From: JAUMWX01 sp023394215 | GTDB taxonomy: Bacteria > Bacillota > Clostridia > Tissierellales > Peptoniphilaceae | Reading direction: 5' to 3' (one strand) | Length of the DNA stretch: 64,000 nucleotides | NCBI GenBank assembly: GCA_050313995.1 | Contig: JBNPMM010000004.1 | Translations under genes and position numbers: made by a program | Notes under the pieces: generated by a model | What the model saw: only the letters and a program-made list of their open reading frames with translations | The model's database searches: none | What the model was told of the DNA's origin: nothing | Part shown: in pieces, positions 34,731-43,048 of the stretch | Position numbering within the stretch: the stretch's first letter is position 1 | Layout: each line of letters begins with the position of its first letter

Positions 34731-36994
34731 TGTCTGATTTTTTAGATTTTGAAAATAGGATTAAGGATAATTTGTATGAATTATTTGCCAAAGATATGAA
34801 AACGGCGAGAAATGAGGAGATTTATACCTCTTTAGCAAAGACCTTAAGATATTATATAGGCAAAAAGTGGTCCGAATCAAATAAAAAGAGCAGGATAAGT
34901 AAGGTTTTATACATCCTGTCTTTTGAGTATAGTTTCGGTAATCGCCTGATCAGTAATTCTATTAAACTTGATAAATTGGAAGAAATAAAGAAAATACTTG
35001 AAAAGTATGATATAGATTTTGAAAAAATAAAAGAGTATGATATGGAGTTTGCTCTCGGATACGGAGATTTGGGGAATTTTTCGGGAGATTTGCTCGACTA
35101 CCTTGCCAATAGAGATAGGAACGTTTATGCTTATGGACTAAGGTACAGAAAAGGCATGCTTAAGCAGGAGATAAAAAATGGCAGTCAAGTTGAAAAACCT
35201 GATGACTGGAAGGTAAATAAAAATCCTTGGGAGCATGAAAAGGGCTTTTCTCACTATGTAAATTTTAAGGATTACAGTGTAAAGGCGGTTCCTTATGATA
35301 TACCGGTTTTATCATCTTCCGCCGATAGGGTAAATACTTTGAGATTATGGAAGAGCGAGTCTGTGAGTGATATAGACTTTGAGCAATTTTCTGCCGGCAA
35401 TATCCAAGAGGCCTATAAGAACGTAAATAAAGCTAATTCCATAGTGGAGTTTCTATATCCTCAGGAAGATTCTCACAACGGTAAAGTTTTGAGGCTGAGC
35501 CAGGAGTATTTTTTCGCCTCATCCTCTATACAGGATATACTTAAGAAATATAAAAAGTATATAAAAAAAGATATAAGAGATATTCATGAATATATTGATA
35601 TACAGCTTAATGATATACACCCGACCTTGGCTATACTTGAGTTTATATATCAACTTATGAAGAAGTATTCTTTGCCTTTTGAAAAAGCTTTGGCAATATC
35701 GAAGAAGGTTTTTATATTTGTGAATTCTTCTTTGCTTCCTGAAAATTTTGAATCTTGGGATATTGCCATATTTAAAGAGGTTTGCCCTCAACTTATGGAA
35801 GTGGGTAAACTTTTGGACGAAGCTATAAGAAAAGATTTTTCCCACAAAAGATGTAATTCGATTATAATAGAGGATGTGACTGCAATAAGCCACGGCAAAA
35901 TTCATATGAACAATATAGCCTATTTCGTTTCCCATAAAATAATAACTACAAGCAGGGGAGAAAGATGGTTTTTAGATGATTCTTATTTAAATAAGCTTGG
36001 GATCTTTTATTCAAATAAACTTGAAGCTATGGAAATATATTTTGACAGTTGTCAGTATTTGAAAGAGAACAATAAGGCTTTATATTCCGCTTGTCTTGAA
36101 AATAATTTGAATGAAAATGTTTTTGAAAGTATAAAGCTTGAAAACAAGTTGGACCTTATAGAAAAGCTGTGTCCTAAGGATTTATTTATAAATCCTAAAT
36201 CCGTATTTATTATGAATTTGGGAGTTTTTCATGAGTATAAGAGGCAGCTGCTAAGTTGTTTAAGTATAGCTTTGCTTTATTACAGGCTTAAGAAAAATTC
36301 AAACTTGGATGTAGGGGAAAGGACTTATTTTTTTGGAGGAAAGTCATATCCCAACTACTACCTTGCTAAGGAAACAATAAGGTTTATAAATGCCTTGGCA
36401 AATTTAATAAACAATGATTTGACCATACAGGATAAAATTAAGTTGGTATTTGTAGAAAATTATAATATAAGGAAATCCACAATTTTGGTGCCGGCTTGTG
36501 ATATCTACGAGGATTTACCGCTTATACAGATGGAAACTACCGATTTAAATATACTCAAGTATCTGGTAAACGGAAGTCACCTTATACAGGCAAAATCCAA
36601 TCGAATTGAGGGACTTATAGATGATAATTTATTATACAGTTTCGGCGATTCCAGAGATGAATATTTTAGGGAATTGAAGGATAAAACTTATAATGTGGAT
36701 TATTTTTTGGCACTGAATGAAGAACTGGATGATATGTTTGAGTTTTACAAGTCCATTCCGAGCAATTTGTTCAGCTATGATATAAAGAATATTTATAACG
36801 CCATATATTATTTTAATGACAATTATCATGTATTAAAAGATTTATCCGAGCATTATGAGCTTATGAATGAGCTTTGCGGTCAGTATAGAAAAAGAGAAAA
36901 ATGGATTGATGATTCTATAAATATTATCAATCAAGCACAAAAATACGCTATAGAAAACAGAAAAATTAATTTTAGCGATAAATTGGAGAGTTAG
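34730..36994 (+). CDS. Glycogen/alpha-glucan phosphorylase homologue with degenerate catalytic motifs
   Basis: A 754-residue GT35-fold protein in the usual glgP position. Recognisable segments are QLNDIHPTLAILE, HEYKRQLLS (His501), FFGGKSYPNYYLAKE and LVFVENYNI. Other key parts have changed. The gly-rich loop reads GYGDLGNFSGDLLDY. HTLLPE is VNSSLLPE, so the active-site His is gone. The Arg before HEYKRQ is lost. EASGTGNMK reads METTDLNILK, keeping only the PLP lysine (Lys610). DGANVEI reads SNRIEGL. It may be inactive, regulatory, or a carbohydrate-binding scaffold. The gene is intact and tightly packed in the operon. Confidence 0.75.
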   Translation: MSDFLDFENRIKDNLYELFAKDMKTARNEEIYTSLAKTLRYYIGKKWSESNKKSRISKVLYILSFEYSFGNRLISNSIKLDKLEEIKKILEKYDIDFEKIKEYDMEFALGYGDLGNFSGDLLDYLANRDRNVYAYGLRYRKGMLKQEIKNGSQVEKPDDWKVNKNPWEHEKGFSHYVNFKDYSVKAVPYDIPVLSSSADRVNTLRLWKSESVSDIDFEQFSAGNIQEAYKNVNKANSIVEFLYPQEDSHNGKVLRLSQEYFFASSSIQDILKKYKKYIKKDIRDIHEYIDIQLNDIHPTLAILEFIYQLMKKYSLPFEKALAISKKVFIFVNSSLLPENFESWDIAIFKEVCPQLMEVGKLLDEAIRKDFSHKRCNSIIIEDVTAISHGKIHMNNIAYFVSHKIITTSRGERWFLDDSYLNKLGIFYSNKLEAMEIYFDSCQYLKENNKALYSACLENNLNENVFESIKLENKLDLIEKLCPKDLFINPKSVFIMNLGVFHEYKRQLLSCLSIALLYYRLKKNSNLDVGERTYFFGGKSYPNYYLAKETIRFINALANLINNDLTIQDKIKLVFVENYNIRKSTILVPACDIYEDLPLIQMETTDLNILKYLVNGSHLIQAKSNRIEGLIDDNLLYSFGDSRDEYFRELKDKTYNVDYFLALNEELDDMFEFYKSIPSNLFSYDIKNIYNAIYYFNDNYHVLKDLSEHYELMNELCGQYRKREKWIDDSINIINQAQKYAIENRKINFSDKLES

Positions 36995-38836
36995 ATGGAA
37001 AATTTAAGTGAAATCGAATCGTATAAGAGGCTGGGGTCCATATATAGCAAGGAGTCTACAACTTTTAGGGTTTGGGCACCTACGAGAGATCAAATAAAGC
37101 TTTATTTATATGATAAATTTGATGATCTTATTAGGAAAGAATATACAATGGTTAAAGATGAGGATGGAGTTTTTGAGTTTACCCTGGAGGGGGATTTAGA
37201 CGGTAAGTTTTATATGTACGGTGTTGACGATATGCTTGTTACCGATCCGAATGCCCATGCCTGTGCGGTTAATTCATCGAAGTCCGCAATAATTGATTTG
37301 GACGATACGAATCCGGAAGGATTTTTAGAGCATTTTATTCCTTTTAATGACAGAAATAAGGCTGTTATAGCTGAAGCACATTTAGCAGATATAAGTATAA
37401 ATGAAAATTCGGGAGCGGAGTATAGGGGAACTTTTTTAGGGCTTGCTCAAGAAGGGACTGAGTATAAGGGACTTTCAACAGGTCTTGATCATATAAGTGA
37501 ACTCGGTATAAGCCATATTCATCTTCTTCCTATTACGGATTATCTTACCGTTGATGAGAGAAAACCTTTAAAGGATTATAGTGATAATTTTAATTGGGGC
37601 TATGATCAGGAGCTTTACAGCTGTTTGGAAGGATCTTTTTCGACCGATCCCTATGATCCAAAAGCAAGGATCAGGGAATTTAAAACTTTGGTAATGAAGC
37701 TTCATGAAAAAAACATTTCTGTAGTTTTGGATGTCGTTTATAATCACACCTATAGAAGCAAGGATTCAAATTTTAATTGTTTGGTGCCTGATTATTATTA
37801 TAGGCAGGATACTGAAGGAAACTTTTCCAACGGTTCCGGATGCGGCAATGAACTTGCGTCCGAAAGACCTATGGTAAGAAAATTTATAGTCGATTCTCTT
37901 TGTTTTTTGGCTAAGGAGTATAAGCTTGACGGGTTCAGGTTTGACCTTATGGCTCTTATAGACATAGATACCATATTACTTGCAAAGCAAGAGTTGGAGA
38001 AGATAAACCCCAATATACTTATATATGGAGAGCCTTGGATGGCTTTGGGAAGTCCTCTTGCTTATGATAAGCAAATAAATATAGGAAGTCAGAAAGGCAA
38101 GGATTTTGCTATATTTAATCCTTTTTTTAGGGATGCCATTAAGGGGGACAATGACGGCTCGAAATGGGGTTATATACAGGGGGACTTTTATCTTAAAGAA
38201 GCGGTTCAAAACGGCATAAGGGGATCTGTAAATCCAAGAGATTATAAGGACAGTCCATTTGCTTCACCTCTTGAATCAATAAATTATTTTAATGCCCATG
38301 ATAATCTAATTTTTTATGATAAACTTGTAAAATCGGGAGTATCGGAAGATTTCATAGGGAAGATGACTGTAAGTGCTTTTTCTATCTTGCTTATGAGTCA
38401 GGGAAAAATATTTTTTCATTTGGGAAATGAGTTTTTAAGAACTAAATATATGGATCATAATTCATATAAATCCTCTTCTCATATAAATGGAATAGATTGG
38501 AGTTTGAAGGAAAAGAATATAGAAGTTTTTAATACAGTGAAAGATCTCATTAAACTTAGGAAAGATCTTAAGATTTTTAATATGGAAACAGCTGAAGAAG
38601 TAAGTGAAAATATATCATTTTTAAGTAACTTAAAGGATTACTTGATAGCTTACACAGTCAAGGGCGATGAGCGTACTTATTTAATTGTTCATAACCTTTC
38701 AAATAATAGGGAGTTTATAGATAAAAGACTTTTAAATACGGAAAGTTTGAGAAAGATATGGTCAAATGCCTTTGTTGATGTAGTTGAAGATGAGATTTAT
38801 GTAGATGGTTTTACCAGCAATGTATATGTAATATAG
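36995..38836 (+). CDS. pulA: Type I pullulanase (glycogen debranching), cytosolic
   Basis: Hydrolyses alpha-1,6 branch points. The protein is 613 residues, without signal peptide, so it acts inside the cell on glycogen or limit dextrins. An N-terminal CBM48 domain (FRVWAPTRDQIKLYLYD) precedes the GH13 barrel with FNWGYDQELY (type I YNWGYDP region), VVLDVVYNHTY, nucleophile Asp317 in GFRFDLMA, acid Glu346 in YGEPWMA, and FNAHDNL. It starts immediately after the preceding stop (TAGATG). The short length means no extra surface domains. Confidence 0.93.
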   Translation: MENLSEIESYKRLGSIYSKESTTFRVWAPTRDQIKLYLYDKFDDLIRKEYTMVKDEDGVFEFTLEGDLDGKFYMYGVDDMLVTDPNAHACAVNSSKSAIIDLDDTNPEGFLEHFIPFNDRNKAVIAEAHLADISINENSGAEYRGTFLGLAQEGTEYKGLSTGLDHISELGISHIHLLPITDYLTVDERKPLKDYSDNFNWGYDQELYSCLEGSFSTDPYDPKARIREFKTLVMKLHEKNISVVLDVVYNHTYRSKDSNFNCLVPDYYYRQDTEGNFSNGSGCGNELASERPMVRKFIVDSLCFLAKEYKLDGFRFDLMALIDIDTILLAKQELEKINPNILIYGEPWMALGSPLAYDKQINIGSQKGKDFAIFNPFFRDAIKGDNDGSKWGYIQGDFYLKEAVQNGIRGSVNPRDYKDSPFASPLESINYFNAHDNLIFYDKLVKSGVSEDFIGKMTVSAFSILLMSQGKIFFHLGNEFLRTKYMDHNSYKSSSHINGIDWSLKEKNIEVFNTVKDLIKLRKDLKIFNMETAEEVSENISFLSNLKDYLIAYTVKGDERTYLIVHNLSNNREFIDKRLLNTESLRKIWSNAFVDVVEDEIYVDGFTSNVYVI

Positions 38837-38851
38837 GCTTAGGAGGGACAA

Positions 38852-40546
38852 ATGGACTATAAAAAGAGATATCAGGAGTGGTTAGAAAACCCATATTTTG
38901 ATGAAGAAACCAAGAAAGAATTTAAGGCAATTGCAAATGATGAAAAAGATATAGAAGATAGATTTTATCAGGATTTGCAGTTCGGTACAGCAGGATTGAG
39001 GGGAAAGCTTGGAGCAGGAACAAACAGGATGAACATTTATACAGTTTCTCTTGCCAGTCAGGGTTTAGCCAATACTATAAAAGAATATGGTAAAGACGCT
39101 ATGAACAGGGGCGTTGCAATTTCTTATGATGTAAGACATATGTCAAAGGAATTTGCTCAAATCAGTGCGAGGGTACTTGCAGCCAATGGAATAAAGGCAT
39201 TTTTGCATAAGGACATTACCCCTACACCGGTTTTGTCTTATACAGTGAGAAAACTTGGAAATATTTCAGGTATAATGATAACCGCATCACACAACCCTAA
39301 AGAATATAACGGTTATAAGGCTTATTGGGAAGAAGGTTCACAGATACTTGACGATATAGCTGATAAGATTTTGGATAATATATCAAAAATCGGTGCGTTT
39401 GAAAATGTAGAGCTTATAAGTTTGGAAGAGGGGATTGAAAACGGCTTTATTCAATATATAGATGAAAGTCTTATAGATGATTATATAAAAGATGTTTTAA
39501 GTTTAAGCATAGAAGATGAAGCTATAGACAAGAACATCAAGATAGTATATTCTCCGTTAAACGGTACGGGCAATAAGCTTGTAAGAAGGATTTTAGAGGA
39601 GAGAGCATTTAAAAATGTCTATGTGGTTAAGGAACAGGAAAATCCGGATCCGGATTTTTCAACAGTCGGTTACCCTAATCCTGAGGATCCAAAAGCATTT
39701 AAGTATGCTATTGAGCTTGGTAAAAAAGAAGAAGCCGATATACTTATAGCAACTGATCCGGATGCAGACAGGACAGCTCTTGAAGTAAGGGACAAAGACG
39801 GAAATTATGTATTTTTAACCGGTAACAAGATAGGCTTATTATTAACAAATTATATTTTATCAAGGCTTTCAGCAAGAAATGAAATGCCTAAAAATCCTGT
39901 TATCGTAAAATCAATAGTTACCTCAAACTTTTCAGGTGTCATAGCTGAAAAATATGGGGTAGAAGCCATAGATGTACTTACAGGATTTAAAAATATATAT
40001 GCCCCGGCTAATGAATGGGACAAGACCGGAGAAAAAACTTATGTTTTCGGTTATGAAGAAAGTATAGGCTATAGTTACGGAAGTTTTGTAAGAGACAAGG
40101 ATGCAGTTTCATCTGCTATGATGATTTCTGAAATGGCGGCTTTTTATAAAAAACAAGGTAAGTCTTTGCTTGATGTTTTGGAAGATTTATATAAGGAAAA
40201 TGCTTATTATGGAGAAAAGCTTATTTCCATAGTTTTAGAAGGACTTGACGGACAAGCTCTTATAGGACGTATAATGGAAGATTTCAGAGCAAATCCTATT
40301 AAAGAAATGGACGGTATAAAACTTCTTGAAGTTATAGACTATAAGAATGACGAAACGGGACTTCCTAAATCAAATGTATTAAAATATATCTTTGATGACG
40401 GTTCTTGGTATGTTTTAAGACCGTCAGGAACTGAGCCTAAAATCAAGCTATATATTTATTCAGTGGATAAGGATAAGAAGGTCAGCGAAGATAAGATTGA
40501 TCTTATTTATACAAGAGCAAGTGAAAAGATAAAGGCGGTTAAATAA
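38852..40546 (+). CDS. pgcA: Phosphoglucomutase (alpha-D-phosphohexomutase family)
   Basis: Interconverts glucose-6-phosphate and glucose-1-phosphate, linking glycolysis and glycogen. The protein is 564 residues. Motifs are FGTAGLRGKLGAGTNRMN, the phosphoserine loop MITASHNPKEYNGYK, the Mg loop ATDPDADRTAL, GYEESIGYSYG and the phosphate-binding RPSGTEPKIK. AGGAGG precedes the ATG 15 bases after pulA, and a terminator ends the operon. Some annotate this group as phospho-sugar mutase; glucose specificity is inferred from the operon. Confidence 0.93.
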   Translation: MDYKKRYQEWLENPYFDEETKKEFKAIANDEKDIEDRFYQDLQFGTAGLRGKLGAGTNRMNIYTVSLASQGLANTIKEYGKDAMNRGVAISYDVRHMSKEFAQISARVLAANGIKAFLHKDITPTPVLSYTVRKLGNISGIMITASHNPKEYNGYKAYWEEGSQILDDIADKILDNISKIGAFENVELISLEEGIENGFIQYIDESLIDDYIKDVLSLSIEDEAIDKNIKIVYSPLNGTGNKLVRRILEERAFKNVYVVKEQENPDPDFSTVGYPNPEDPKAFKYAIELGKKEEADILIATDPDADRTALEVRDKDGNYVFLTGNKIGLLLTNYILSRLSARNEMPKNPVIVKSIVTSNFSGVIAEKYGVEAIDVLTGFKNIYAPANEWDKTGEKTYVFGYEESIGYSYGSFVRDKDAVSSAMMISEMAAFYKKQGKSLLDVLEDLYKENAYYGEKLISIVLEGLDGQALIGRIMEDFRANPIKEMDGIKLLEVIDYKNDETGLPKSNVLKYIFDDGSWYVLRPSGTEPKIKLYIYSVDKDKKVSEDKIDLIYTRASEKIKAVK

Positions 40547-40563
40547 TATTAATTAAGCGGAAC

Positions 40564-40607
40564 AAATGGATGTTTTCCTGTACTTTACAGGAGCATCCAT
40601 TTTTTAT
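40564..40607 (+). terminator. Rho-independent terminator of the glycogen operon
   Basis: A hairpin of AAATGGATG...CCTGT (40564-40581) with ACAGG...CATCCATTT (40587-40603), with a small bulge, followed by T residues. Confidence 0.88.
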
Positions 40608-40949
40608 GGTTCTAAAATATTTGCCGGGGTATACTTTATTTATTAATGTTCAGTAAAAGTAAAGATTTGAGAATTGCATATTTTATCAAGGAAGAAATAT
40701 TAAACAGTTTTGAATACAGGTATATAAATTGGTATATTTAAGGGATAAATAATTTGATATACCTACTTATAATAAAAATATATTTGCACAATAATTGATA
40801 TAAATATATTATTATATTAAAATCATATATTTATTTAAAGATGAATTTTTGTAAAATAGTTAAGCAAATGGATACGTTTTTTATACATTTTTATTCGGGA
40901 GTGTAACTTATAAGTAAAAAATAGGGACGGTTAAGTTTAAGGAGGCAAG
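40608..40949. promoter_or_regulatory. AT-rich intergenic stretch with one candidate promoter
   Basis: About 340 bases without a gene. The only feature I can point to is TTGCAC (40784-40789), a 17-base spacer and TATTAT (40807-40812), about 140 bases ahead of the next gene. Confidence 0.4.
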
Positions 40950-41429
40950 ATGTTGACAAAAAACAGAAAAATAATTCTTATATTGATTCTCATTTTAGCC
41001 TTAATTTTCTTTGCCATATACTTTAGTTTCATAAGGGGATTTTATGCAGAGAGTGATAAGGTTGTAGGTGAATATCACGGTAATGCTTCTATAAAAAAGT
41101 TTGCGGAATATGATGAATGGAAAATAGGAGTTAATAAATATGGACAACCTATTTTTGTTGATTATAAGAAGGCTATGGAACTTGCAAAAAAAGAATTTTC
41201 CGATGTAATTGATAAAGCTTATGAGCTTTATAATGAAGAATATAATTTAGGAAAGCTTAATGATAAAAATTTTGGACTTTACGCAAATCTTATTTATCAA
41301 ATGCCAGCAGAAAATGAAGAACAACGTAAAAGGAACGTAAAAGTGGCAGGTTTTTTTGATATATATGAAAACAGCTTAAAAAGGTGGATCTATCTTTATG
41401 GAATAGGTTGGGAAAGGATATGTCCATAG
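40950..41429 (+). CDS. Hypothetical membrane-anchored protein
   Basis: A 159-residue protein with one N-terminal membrane segment (about 7-26) and a soluble, probably extracytoplasmic domain rich in Lys, Glu and Tyr. AAGGAGG lies six bases before the ATG. I do not recognise a family. Its overall layout (membrane segment, then a VGEYHGN/VGSYSN-like stretch) loosely resembles the hypothetical at 53680, but similarity beyond that is not evident. It sits in an accessory patch with a broken gene and repeats. Confidence 0.7.
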   Translation: MLTKNRKIILILILILALIFFAIYFSFIRGFYAESDKVVGEYHGNASIKKFAEYDEWKIGVNKYGQPIFVDYKKAMELAKKEFSDVIDKAYELYNEEYNLGKLNDKNFGLYANLIYQMPAENEEQRKRNVKVAGFFDIYENSLKRWIYLYGIGWERICP

Positions 41430-41472
41430 TAAATGTTGAGTTAAATAAATCCGAACTTACGGAGGTGTCAGT

Positions 41473-41831
41473 ATGAGAATAATGAATAAGGTTAGTTTGT
41501 GGTCGTTATTAATACTGCTTATCTCGTTTGTAGTTATCAGGTATGTATTATTTGAAACACACGGGATGAAACAAATCCCTTTTATATTGTTTTTGCCTAT
41601 TTTTTAGCGATGATTATTTTTTGCTTCACGAAATTAAAAATAATACCATTTGGATTTGCCGTTTCATATCCAATGGGATTTGTGTTGGGAAATATGTTTC
41701 AGACATACGGTCTTGATGCCGGTGGAGGAGCAACAAGTAATATGTGGATAATATGGACAAGTGTTATCGTTGCAATGATAGTTGTTTCTATGATAGCAGA
41801 ATATATGAATGGAAAGAAGTCAAAAAATTAG
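41473..41831 (+). pseudogene. Small membrane protein gene interrupted by a one-base frameshift
   Basis: A GGAGG site and ATG at 41473 open a frame of 44 codons that stops at TAG (41605-41607) inside a run of six T residues (41600-41605). The frame one base over continues from there as a membrane protein to 41831. Adding one T gives a continuous 119-codon protein with a smooth junction (PIFLAMIIFC) and about three membrane segments. It is either a real mutation, a homopolymer sequencing error, or polymerase slippage. I do not recognise the family. Confidence 0.7.
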
Positions 41832-41873
41832 AATGTAAATTCTTGCTTGCCTAAATGAATATAGCAATTTTCG

Positions 41874-41907
41874 AAACAGTAAATCAAACGGTTTACTGTT
41901 TTTTTTG
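41874..41907 (+). terminator. Rho-independent terminator
   Basis: Perfect ten-base stem AAACAGTAAA (41874-41883) / TTTACTGTTT (41892-41901) followed by T residues. It ends the transcript of the small membrane gene before the repeat array. Confidence 0.85.
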
Positions 41908-41956
41908 CTTAAATCTCAAAAGAGAAAGCGTAAATTAATATAAAGATGTGTAAGTC

Positions 41957-42505
41957 TCCAATTTATGTTATAACAACCCCACGGCGTAAGCCGCCGCTCT
42001 TTCAGACCGCCGGACGCCTGAGGGAACGTTGAAAGATAATTTGCCTACTTCGTAGGCGTGGCTACGCCACTAATTTTGCTACGCAAAATGAAATTATGTT
42101 ATAACAACCCCACGGTGTAAGCCGCCGCTCTTTCAGACCGCCGGACGCCTGAGGGAACGTTGAAAGATAATTTGCCTACTTCGTAGGCGTGGCTACGCCA
42201 CTAATTTTGCTACGCAAAATGAAATTATGTTATAACAGCCCCACGGCGTAAGCCGCCGCTCCTTTGGACCGATGGGGACCTGAGGGAACGTTGAAGCATA
42301 ATTTGCCTACTTCGTAGGCGTGGCTACGCCACTAATTTTGCTACGCAAAATGAAATTATGTTATAACAACCCCACGGCGTAAGCCGCCGCTCTTTCAGAC
42401 CGCCGGACGCCTGAGGGAACGTTGAAAGATAAATTTGCAAGCTTCGCTTGCTGAAAGCTGCGCTTTCCGGAGCCTTGCTGTGCAAGTTTCCAATTTATGT
42501 TATAA
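41957..42505. repeat. 131-bp tandem repeat array built of small hairpins
   Basis: Units start at 41964, 42095, 42226 and 42357, an exact 131-base period; the fourth has a different tail. Each unit has TGT-TATAAC, then CGGC-GTAA-GCCG, a CTTTCA...TGAAAG stem, and three tight hairpins: GCCTA/TAGGC, GTGGC-TAC-GCCAC and TTTTGC-TAC-GCAAAA. In unit 4 the three hairpins have other sequences but similar form. The array is flanked by 17-base direct copies of a sequence ending TATGTTATAA (41957-41973 and 42489-42505). It is much richer in G+C than its surroundings. Confidence 0.85.
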
Positions 42506-42506
42506 T
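42498..42506 (+). promoter_or_regulatory. Extended -10 promoter of the FHA-ftsW-pbp operon
   Basis: TGT and a perfect TATAAT (42501-42506), 33 bases before the FHA gene. The same sequence, with TATAAC, occurs at the start of every repeat unit upstream (41969, 42100, 42231, 42362). The -35 region falls inside the last hairpin of the repeat array. Confidence 0.65.
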
Positions 42507-42538
42507 TAATATAATAAATTATTGAAAGAGGTATTTTT

Positions 42539-43048
42539 ATGAATGCTATATTGGAAATTTTGAGAACTTTATTTTTCACCAAGTTTATAGGTGAGATTGA
42601 TTTATATACTCTACTTTCCTCCTTGGCTAAGTATATATTTGTTTTTATAGTTCTGTATTTTATATACATAATAGTTAAGATGATTTTTCTTGACATAAAG
42701 ACAGTATACAGGGACGGAACAAAGGAAAAGTCCTTTTTGCTTTTGATAAAGGGACCTGAAAGTAAGAAAACCAAGTCAAATCAGACAATAATATTGGAAA
42801 ATTTTTTAAGTCTCGGTAGAGATAGTGAAAATAATTTGATTTTGGATGAGTCTTATATTTCAAAGAGACATGCAGTTATTATTAAGAAGGATGACGGATA
42901 TTATATAGAAGATTTAAATTCATCAAATGGAACATTTCTAAATGGAAAGCAGGTTATGAGTTCTACAAAGATTTATGATCAGGATATTATTGAACTCGGA
43001 TCTTTCCAATATAGGTTCAATCAGGGAGATGAGGATCATGATAAGTAA
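42539..43048 (+). CDS. Membrane protein with C-terminal FHA domain
   Basis: A 169-residue protein with a membrane segment (about 30-55) and a C-terminal forkhead-associated domain (about 90-160), which binds phosphothreonine. The FHA core is visible as LGRDSENNLIL, SKRHAVI and LNSSNGTFLNG, with the conserved Arg, Ser, His and Asn. It overlaps the ftsW/rodA-type gene by 11 bases. The layout resembles actinobacterial fha-rodA-pbp clusters, but no Ser/Thr kinase lies in this window. It probably helps control wall synthesis. Confidence 0.88.
   Translation: MNAILEILRTLFFTKFIGEIDLYTLLSSLAKYIFVFIVLYFIYIIVKMIFLDIKTVYRDGTKEKSFLLLIKGPESKKTKSNQTIILENFLSLGRDSENNLILDESYISKRHAVIIKKDDGYYIEDLNSSNGTFLNGKQVMSSTKIYDQDIIELGSFQYRFNQGDEDHDK

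Noticed and set aside
41957..42505. CRISPR array
   Set aside because: The units are 131 bases, directly adjacent, and nearly identical throughout; there are no unique spacers and no cas genes.
42361..42774. Minus-strand open frame of 137 codons covering the last repeat unit and the FHA gene start
   Set aside because: It runs antisense through the repeat array and a well-supported FHA gene, and its end is just a translation of the repeat hairpins. No ribosome binding site is visible.
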